A stretch of DNA of 48,630 bases. Source: an uncultured bacterium. GTDB taxonomy: Bacteria > Bacillota > Clostridia > Lachnospirales > Lachnospiraceae. Below are positions 44,001 through 48,630 of the stretch, one piece after another (the first letter of the stretch is position 1; every line of letters begins with the position of its first letter). Both the position numbers and the translations under genes were made by a program. Where the stretch lies: contig CANRVD010000013.1 in assembly GCA_947643145.1 (NCBI GenBank), positions 1-48,630 of the forward strand. Direction: 5' to 3'. Below the pieces are notes generated by a model that saw only the letters and a list, made by a program, of their open reading frames with translations, did not search any database and was not told where the DNA came from.

Positions 44001-44394
44001 AAGCACTAAGAACAAAACTGTTTCCTACACTGCAATTAAGAATAGCAAAAAGACGTCTGTTACTATTCCAAATACAGTTGCAGTAACATCAAATGGTAAA
44101 AAAGTAACATACAAGGTAACCACGATTGCTAAAAATACATTCAAGGGTAATAAGACAGTAAAGAAGATTACGATTGGTAAGAACATCACTAAGATTGAAG
44201 CAAATGCCTTCAAGAATTGTAAGAACTTAACCACTATCGTTATTAAGTCTGATAAACTGACTTCCGTAGCAAAGAATGCATTATCCGGAACAAATAAAAA
44301 GCTTGTAATCAAGGTACCTGCAAAGAAGTTATCTGCATATCAGAAGCTCTTTAGCGGAAAAGGAAATGCCAATATCGTTGTTAAGAAAGCTTAA
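41002..44394 (+). CDS. Large modular secreted protein, MucBP-like and LRR_5 domains
   Basis: 1130 residues. Long signal peptide (1-58, Lys-rich then hydrophobic, cleavage near TAEAA). Four copies of an unrecognised domain of about 150 residues (about 61-218, 292-460, 606-765, 775-925), each with DFS-type start, WxNY, an R-AD-W stretch, DVTVT-SR-GSTITI and GE-C-L. Three MucBP-like repeats (HTLTINYK..DGS...VSGY...GTMG..D..VDVTY) at about 222-285 and 462-600. A Thr/Glu/Pro linker (about 930-975) and a BspA-type leucine-rich C-terminus (TTIAKNTFKGNKTVKKITIG) follow. No sortase signal. Probably an adhesin or glycan-binding protein. AAGGAG is nine bases before ATG 41002. A terminator follows. Confidence 0.85.
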   Translation: MRKGCKQTCKPKGLMQILSKGGWQKKVKKATAAMLASAMVLTSGVVLPQNMKTAEAAGEEITFPIGTIDADGNYPMGFMAQTSQTTTSTGDFSKTISFHTSSKMGNVWDNFVLKVQDTVLTTNNTFTMRADNGFLLDNFGGSNDDKTFQETKAGDWASILKDANVSLTVSRTGTSLTVAVSGADAEGNDFAWTETSQKAVSTNPMNIILGGEKCLLTTPKTAHTLTINYKKADGSQAAASVQKKVFEDSNYSVSSPAVSGYASDKPIVSGTMGTQDISVDVTYTESSGNAPQNITLDSTIGTKNTDGSYTLGYDTTTTPKIDTPAGDFSISLSFHVYSQMANNWLNYSAVLEDSGKTVDNRFYVRADRWITNAFGKVNADANEPANEKKPGDPWNDAWVSILKDANVTVTASRTGNTVTIQNSVSDAEGNSFSWSAVSTDASTQAMLFYLIGDSCQITSPKTAHTLTINYKNDDGSEAAPSVTKQVFEGSSYSVESPAVSGFMPDEDTISGTMGNKDVEVDVTYQDATPHKITIKYVTSTGKEVAEKIEETLDGGSAYEYVSPTLSGYFADIPVISGKMGSKDLEFTVTYKSYNSVLNIADNWSDLTTGYKVKQSGDFDIAFSFHNVSTHEDAPDWANYAIAISADTAGDWAHAWTTGGWFIVGNRNSILSFSGSPSIDGDTVPAAALANSDVTVGISRRGSTITITNTVAGSDGKTYTWTATEANCPTETVAVTLTGELCKLYLYSVPESEPDIVPPLDTDTEDVIDTIGTGSFDLKYGEFDKYHHSTAPANDFTVTYKFRNTSAGDTNWNNYAIILQDASSKTWYQRADWWAIGQDNNTAIFGNGVPTYSDITFDVPTFLETIQNSDVTVTVVRSGSTITIYNTINGKNGKTLSWSASSSECPTDEITVMLGGEACMLKLTSEDIKNEAIEPSVEPTTAPSTEPSTEPTTAPSTEPTTEPTTTPSAEPSTEPTVAPSAKPVVKNGDKVTNSGVTYKVVSTKNKTVSYTAIKNSKKTSVTIPNTVAVTSNGKKVTYKVTTIAKNTFKGNKTVKKITIGKNITKIEANAFKNCKNLTTIVIKSDKLTSVAKNALSGTNKKLVIKVPAKKLSAYQKLFSGKGNANIVVKKA

Positions 44395-44432
44395 AACCAA
44401 ATTAGCAGACAGATATGTTACATGTATATGTT

Positions 44433-44466
44433 AACCAACACCCCTTAAGGGGTGTTGGTTTTTTTC
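44433..44466 (+). terminator. Strong intrinsic terminator
   Basis: 12-bp perfect stem AACCAACACCCC, loop TTAA, complement, then seven T. The 273 bases after it hold no gene; a weak promoter (TACAAT at 44692-44697 with TG before it) precedes the next gene. Confidence 0.95.
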
Positions 44467-44739
44467 GTATAATTACTATACGGTTTACATTGCATTTGCA
44501 TACAATCACCTCCTGCCCATCCCTCCATCTGTTGTTCTAATATCGGTATACTATAGAAATGAACAAAGTCTGTCCACCTCCTACAGCGCTGAAAACACTG
44601 CTATTGCTCTTCATATTCCCTCTTTATCTCGGCATTAATATTTACATACGATTCTATAAATTTTCTAATAGACTTTTTACGCCAATTATGCTACAATGCA
44701 ATTACTTAACCAACCATCAGCACAAAGGAGCGTGATTTT

Positions 44740-44967
44740 ATGACATTGACCAAGGAAGATTTACAAGCATTATCTGATATGATGGATACAAAGCTGGATG
44801 CAAAACTGAAACTAATGAGAACTGATATGCGAAATATGAAGTCCGATATGCAGAACATGAAAGCCGATATGCAAGGCATGAAGAAACAAATAGCCAACAT
44901 TGAACTTCATCTTGAAAATACCACAGAAAGAAATATTAATTTTATCGCTGAAGGTATCTTGATTTAA
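44740..44967 (+). pseudogene. Truncated coiled-coil protein, one-base frameshift
   Basis: 75 codons: LTKEDLQALSDMMDTKLDAKL, heptad-like repeats (DMRNMKSDMQNMKADMQGMKK), then IELHLENTTERNINFIAEG followed by ILI and stop. I know longer family members where this continues HLDLxRKL. Adding one base after GGT at 44955 gives AEG-HLDLSRKLAEIS, ending at 44993, so a single C seems to have been lost. The coiled-coil part may still be made; AAGGAG precedes ATG 44740 by nine bases. Function unknown. Confidence 0.65.
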
Positions 44968-45015
44968 GCCGCAAACTTGCAGAAATTTCATAAGTAAAGA
45001 TTAGGAGGGTACAAT

Positions 45016-46647
45016 ATGCACGAATATGTAAAAACAGAAAAGAAATCATGTCAGGGCAGTGTGCCCGTTATACAATTAAGGCGAAGTAACTATTACCGTG
45101 GTGGTGCTGAAGCAGAAATTCAAGATTGCAGCCTGAATTTTGAATTCAATTCAAATATTTCCGAAAACCATTCATTGATACCAGCAATCAGGGAAGCAAT
45201 TAAAGGAATGCATCCTGACAAAATTGATGATAAACCTCTGCATGGTCTCCATGATAACTGGGCACTCACTCTTGAAACATACGGCAGTATCTCGTCTAAA
45301 GGAAAAAATACATATGCTTTCTCTGCAGCATCTGAACTTATTATAGGTGGTCCTTCTGGATTAAAAATAAGTGAACTCCCTGATATTGTACAGGAAGCAT
45401 ATTCCAGTTTAAAAGAAATCAATAATACCCAAAATATTGATTTTGGAGAAAACTTTTCAAGACAGATAATTGACAAAATCAAAAGAGACCATGACAAGCG
45501 AACAGACGCATTACAGACAATCCTTTCCTTAAAGCCATCTACTCTAATAAACATCCCACATGATAGTAATATTTTGCCATCCGACTCTTTTCTTACAGAA
45601 TTGGATGCCCTTACAGAAATAGAGCAGCCCAAAGAGAGAAAAGCTGCAATAAATAAATTACTTGCCCAAGCAACCGAAAAACAAAAATCAATTAGAAAAA
45701 ACCGGTCCAACAAACTTTTTGACCTGTTAACACAAATATCTAACATAAATGAAAAAGGTAATTTACGCAGCGCATTTAATAATGAGACACAAAAAATACT
45801 GTCTCCCTTAAACCAAATCATTTCTTACCTTGAAAGACAGCATGCTATCCTTAACAACATATCGGCTAAGCTGGAGCCGCAGGCAACAACAAATCTGGAT
45901 AATTTAACACTCGTTACTTCACAAAATTCCAGTTTTTCAAAAAGCCTATGCAAAATTGCTGACCAACCGATGATGATTCAGGTCACGTTAGGAATCCCAC
46001 TGAGCATGTTTAACACTGCCAGCAAAGCATTAGCCGGTAATAAGCCATCAGCAGACCACCCCGGAATTCTCGAATCGGCAAAATACCATTACCATTCAAC
46101 GAGTACGAACTATCCAGATATTACAAGAAGCCAATTAATTAATAAAATGAAGCAATATCATCTGACACTTGAATCAAACTCTCTGACAGGACTGCTGCAT
46201 ATTATAAACGCATACAGGCGTGGACTGAATAACACCAACCCACAAAAGGGACCAAAGCATGAAATGGTTTTGGTAAACAAAAACCCATTGCCTAACGTAA
46301 TTGAATCTTTGGATGAGCCAGAAGATTTTGATACATGGATTACTTTATGCGCGGATCTGATTGCAGATGATTTTATTCAGAATGGTGATAAGGAAGTAAG
46401 CTGGACAAAAAGCTCATTTATGGTATCTGAATGGAAAAATGCCATAATAAAACATAAAATAGATTTAATTGCCCTATATGAAAAAGCATATCGGCATGGT
46501 CAAGTTGGCGGACTGCCGAAATTGAATCCAGCCAGTCCTTATGACCCTGTTGCCGTATATGAATTCAGAGATATGCCAAACCTTACATTACCTGAACTTC
46601 AAAGCAGATTTACTCAACTGGCGGCAAATATTAACAATTTTCGTTAG
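45016..46647 (+). CDS. Unrecognised 543-residue protein
   Basis: Full-length, well-started gene (AGGAGGG six bases before ATG 45016) that I cannot assign. It begins with a short basic tag containing VPVIQLRRSNYYRGG, reminiscent of N-terminal VxQR-type tags that I have seen on putative toxin or contractile-injection cargo proteins; that is a weak memory-based hint. Then a beta-rich part (about 35-115: DNWALTLETYGSISSKG), a helical, Lys/Gln-rich middle (about 190-275, coiled-coil prone), and a C-terminal mixed domain with SWTKSSFMVSEWKNAIIKHK and HGQVGGLPKLNPASPYDPVAVYE. No signal peptide, no membrane helix, no recognised catalytic motif. It is AT-rich and alone, 23 bases after the frameshifted coiled-coil reading ends. 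Confidence 0.8.
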   Translation: MHEYVKTEKKSCQGSVPVIQLRRSNYYRGGAEAEIQDCSLNFEFNSNISENHSLIPAIREAIKGMHPDKIDDKPLHGLHDNWALTLETYGSISSKGKNTYAFSAASELIIGGPSGLKISELPDIVQEAYSSLKEINNTQNIDFGENFSRQIIDKIKRDHDKRTDALQTILSLKPSTLINIPHDSNILPSDSFLTELDALTEIEQPKERKAAINKLLAQATEKQKSIRKNRSNKLFDLLTQISNINEKGNLRSAFNNETQKILSPLNQIISYLERQHAILNNISAKLEPQATTNLDNLTLVTSQNSSFSKSLCKIADQPMMIQVTLGIPLSMFNTASKALAGNKPSADHPGILESAKYHYHSTSTNYPDITRSQLINKMKQYHLTLESNSLTGLLHIINAYRRGLNNTNPQKGPKHEMVLVNKNPLPNVIESLDEPEDFDTWITLCADLIADDFIQNGDKEVSWTKSSFMVSEWKNAIIKHKIDLIALYEKAYRHGQVGGLPKLNPASPYDPVAVYEFRDMPNLTLPELQSRFTQLAANINNFR

Positions 46648-46670
46648 TCAACAAAAAATTCTTTTGAACA

Positions 46671-46693
46671 GGATAGTTTTTAATGAACTATCC
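46671..46693 (+). terminator. Weak hairpin after the 543-residue gene
   Basis: GGATAGTT, loop, AACTATCC, 24 bases after the stop. No T-run follows, so it may only stabilise the 3' end. Confidence 0.35.
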
Positions 46694-46795
46694 TTAAAAG
46701 CAATAAGTTTCATGTTGCTCTTAATAGTAAGCAAGAACATAATATTAAGAACAGTAGCTATATAAGAAGCTTTTGATAAAATTCATCATGTAGGT

Positions 46796-46840
46796 AAAGC
46801 ACCCTGTGCCAGCGTTTCACTGCCAGCACAGGGTGCTTTT
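46796..46840. terminator. Bidirectional terminator
   Basis: 14-bp stem AAAGCACCCTGTGC and its complement, followed by TTTT in one direction and preceded by A residues for the other. It closes the plus-strand unit and the minus-strand membrane-protein gene, whose stop is at 46847. Confidence 0.88.
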
Positions 46841-46846
46841 GTAGTT

Positions 46847-47389
46847 TTATTTTCTTTTGTCTTTCTTGTCGTTTTTATTTTTTTTAATTTCCTTCTCTTC
46901 CTTTCGCAACTCCTCCATCTTTCTGCGCATCTTCTCTGAAAACTTAACCTTTGTTGGTCTTGCCTCCAAATTAGAACGAAGCCCCTTTACATCCATAATA
47001 TAAATGCCACTGATTACAGCACGAACTTCCTTCTTAACCGGAATCACCTCAAAAATCTTCTCATCACAAATCAAAGACATGATTCTAGGTCCGATTTTCG
47101 CTTTCACTATCGGCACCTTTCGTCCACGCATATACTTTGGCGTCTGGTCAAGCACCAACTGCGGCAGTCCGGATTCATTTAGTTTCATCCGCTTTTTATC
47201 AATTACCAGCAGGGATATGCTTTGGGAAGCATTCTCCAACTCCTTCTGGGACGCCTCCTGCCTGTCCTGTAGCTTTTTACCATAAATACTTAACGCTATC
47301 AGCGCTGCTACCAAAATCACTGCTATTACAATCATAACAATAGCCCATGTGCTGATACCATACACAGGCAATAAAATAAAATCACTCAT
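46847..47389 (-). CDS. Single-pass membrane protein, unknown function
   Basis: 180 residues. One membrane helix (about 13-36, AIVMIVIAVILVAALIALSIYG) is followed by a short coiled coil (38-58), a compact cytoplasmic domain (about 58-145: LLVIDKKRMKLNES, PIVKAKIGPRIMSLICDEKIFEVIPVKKEVRAVISGIYIMDVKGLR) and a highly charged Lys/Glu tail. I recall similar hypothetical proteins in Lachnospiraceae but no function. AAAGGAG is six bases before ATG 47389. It is a single-gene unit with its own terminator. Confidence 0.82.
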   Translation of the reverse strand: MSDFILLPVYGISTWAIVMIVIAVILVAALIALSIYGKKLQDRQEASQKELENASQSISLLVIDKKRMKLNESGLPQLVLDQTPKYMRGRKVPIVKAKIGPRIMSLICDEKIFEVIPVKKEVRAVISGIYIMDVKGLRSNLEARPTKVKFSEKMRRKMEELRKEEKEIKKNKNDKKDKRK

Positions 47390-47610
47390 GAAATCTCCTT
47401 TTGTGCATCTACTTCTACCAGAAATCTAATTATCACAATGCACACTTTTTCTTATTTCTGGCACTTGTATTACAATTTATCTATCATGCTAATAGAATAA
47501 CATATTATTTGATTCCTGAAAATATTTTTTTTAAAAATTTCAAATATCATTGGAAATATATGTTACTGTCTACTACTAATGCACCGATAACAAAAAGAGT
47601 CCGTTAGTCT

Positions 47611-48342
47611 TTACACCTCCAACGCATTTGCCTTTACTTTCTCCGACAAAATCCCCCTTACCGTCTTACCAATTCTCTTTCTCTCCGCCCGTTCCAACGT
47701 ATCCATATAAATCGGCTCACAATATTCTATAATCACATGTGCTTTATGAATCCACGGTAAGTGTCTCTCAAAAACCACATCCGTATTATTCAGCGCTATC
47801 GGTACGATAGGCCGTTTTGATTTCTCAGCCAGTTTAAAACTTGCTTCATGGAACTCCAAAAGCTCTTCTCCTGAATTTCTTGTTCCTTCCGGTGCAATGT
47901 AGATGGAAGTTCCATTTTTCAAAAGCTCAATTCCCTCTAGTATCGTCTGCAGCCCCTTCTTAATATCATCCCGCTCCAAAAAGAGACAATTCATATATTT
48001 CATCCAAAGGGACACCATAGGCACCTTTCCAATCTCCACCTTTGATACAAATGCTGTTGGATATGGTGCTGTCGTATAACAGACCAGAATATCAAAAAAT
48101 CCCTTATGGTTAAAAACATACAGCGCCGACTGGTCCTTCAGAATATTTTCTTTTCCTTTCACCGTCAGCTTAACGCCAGATATAAAAAGAATCGGACGAA
48201 ATCCAAGGTTGATTACAATTTTCTGCGATATAACTGCCTTTGCCCTCTCATTGAATTTGCCTACGATAAAGAATATCAGAAAAAGCGGAATACTGATGAT
48301 GGTATATAACACCAAATAAATCCCCACTACTATAGTTCTCAA
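47611..48342 (-). CDS. plsC: 1-acyl-sn-glycerol-3-phosphate acyltransferase
   Basis: About 243 residues. Makes phosphatidic acid by acylating lysophosphatidic acid at the membrane. N-terminal membrane helix (about 3-28), motif I NHKGFFD (H-x4-D), the glycerol-phosphate-binding motif APEGTRN, and the motif IV-like RPIVPIALNNTD. TTG 48342 is favoured: GGAGGT is nine bases upstream. ATG 48369 would add nine residues and has no SD. It is separated from whatever lies to the right by a large hairpin and a MITE. Confidence 0.92.
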   Translation of the reverse strand: MRTIVVGIYLVLYTIISIPLFLIFFIVGKFNERAKAVISQKIVINLGFRPILFISGVKLTVKGKENILKDQSALYVFNHKGFFDILVCYTTAPYPTAFVSKVEIGKVPMVSLWMKYMNCLFLERDDIKKGLQTILEGIELLKNGTSIYIAPEGTRNSGEELLEFHEASFKLAEKSKRPIVPIALNNTDVVFERHLPWIHKAHVIIEYCEPIYMDTLERAERKRIGKTVRGILSEKVKANALEV

Positions 48343-48481
48343 GTTATAACAACCTCCATTCGTATGCATATTATTCTTACTTTAGTATCTCCATGTTTTG
48401 AATACTTTCTCATCCCCATGTAAAATTGCTTTGCATTTCTTAACCACTATACTATGGAGACAGTTCCTATCCATTAAAAAA

Positions 48482-48560
48482 TCTACGGAAACGAACTGCC
48501 GTCTTGTCTCGTTCTACCTAATTATCACTGAGACAAGGCATCAGGCATTCGTTTCCGTAG
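48482..48560 (-). terminator. Long two-tier hairpin, probable terminator
   Basis: Outer 13-bp stem CTACGGAAACGAA/TTCGTTTCCGTAG and inner 8-bp stem CTTGTCTC/GAGACAAG with TGCC/GGCA between. On the minus strand it is followed by ATTTTTTAA, so it would end a transcript entering from the right; on the plus strand no T-run follows. Confidence 0.65.
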
Positions 48561-48576
48561 CAAAATTTCTTATTAC

Positions 48577-48630
48577 CTAGTACAACGAATATTAAGTAAT
48601 TGGCAGTTTGACTTGCTTATTTTCCTGATA
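48577..48630. mobile_element. IS630-type MITE, copy 2, cut by window end
   Basis: Begins CTAGTACAACG and matches the right arm of the element at 38863-39080 (reverse complement) at all but two of 54 bases. The remainder is outside the window. Confidence 0.85.

Noticed and set aside
45120..45821. 233-codon minus-strand reading
   Set aside because: It lies fully antisense to the 543-residue gene, which has a much better ribosome site and length.

Overview
The window looks like chromosome from a spore-forming, Gram-positive anaerobe of the class Clostridia, most likely a Lachnospiraceae gut commensal. The support is moderate-to-low GC, strong AGGAGG ribosome sites, canonical TTGACA/TATAAT promoters, spoIIR and spmB sporulation genes, an oxygen-labile biotin synthase of the anaerobe type, a Gram-positive LexA box, and several protein families (DUF6472, DUF1292, DUF1934, orphan short flagellin) that I associate with this group. 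The species cannot be read from the sequence.

Layout. 1-2885: the start of a thiolase gene and an MacB/LolD-type ABC exporter pair. 2962-5090: biotin locus, with bioB (fused to a Cys-rich DUF3795-like tail) divergent from the ECF biotin S-component bioY; one BirA-type operator covers both -35 boxes. 5105-5993: a 274-bp MITE with a 7-bp target duplication that abuts a small AraC regulator and an overlapping small ORF. 6082-10555: a LexA-controlled operon of a Y-family polymerase and a Cas4-like nuclease/DinG-type helicase, then a DUF554 membrane protein. 10648-16676: tRNA-Pro, a Cache-GGDEF cyclase, a DJ-1 protein, a secreted Ig-like protein and a Cache-EAL phosphodiesterase. 16849-18692: a BlaI/M56 peptidase signalling pair under a near-perfect palindromic operator. 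18781-24982: tRNA-Leu(AAG), DUF6472, spmB, a UvrD-family helicase, gltX, and a two-gene operon of a cytidylate-kinase-like protein and a degenerate sirtuin. 25015-30870: hydrolase, orphan flagellin, DUF1292, L,D-transpeptidase, argJ. 30964-33984: zinc-type P1B ATPase with a large His/Cys repeat and its ArsR repressor. 34124-38690: a glycosyltransferase and a class A penicillin-binding protein, then spoIIR. 38863-40403: an accessory patch with an IS630-type MITE, DUF1934 and wrecked Uma2 and Rpn nuclease genes. 40888-46647: a 1130-residue modular secreted protein, a frameshifted coiled-coil gene and an unrecognised 543-residue protein. 46847-48630: a membrane protein, plsC and a second copy of the MITE running off the end.

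How genes work together. Biotin uptake and last-step synthesis share one repressor site; DNA damage polymerase and helicase share one LexA site; zinc efflux and its sensor are adjacent; the cyclase and phosphodiesterase set opposite sides of c-di-GMP; PBP, L,D-transpeptidase and the glycosyltransferase serve the envelope.

The most unusual items are the bioY leader, where an 18-bp perfect hairpin separates a strong Shine-Dalgarno from the start codon; the BioB-DUF3795 fusion with Ser at a canonical cluster-ligand Cys; a sirtuin that has lost its catalytic His and NAD motifs; the His/Cys array in the zinc ATPase; and the unrecognised 543-residue protein. No CRISPR array, prophage or intact transposase was seen.
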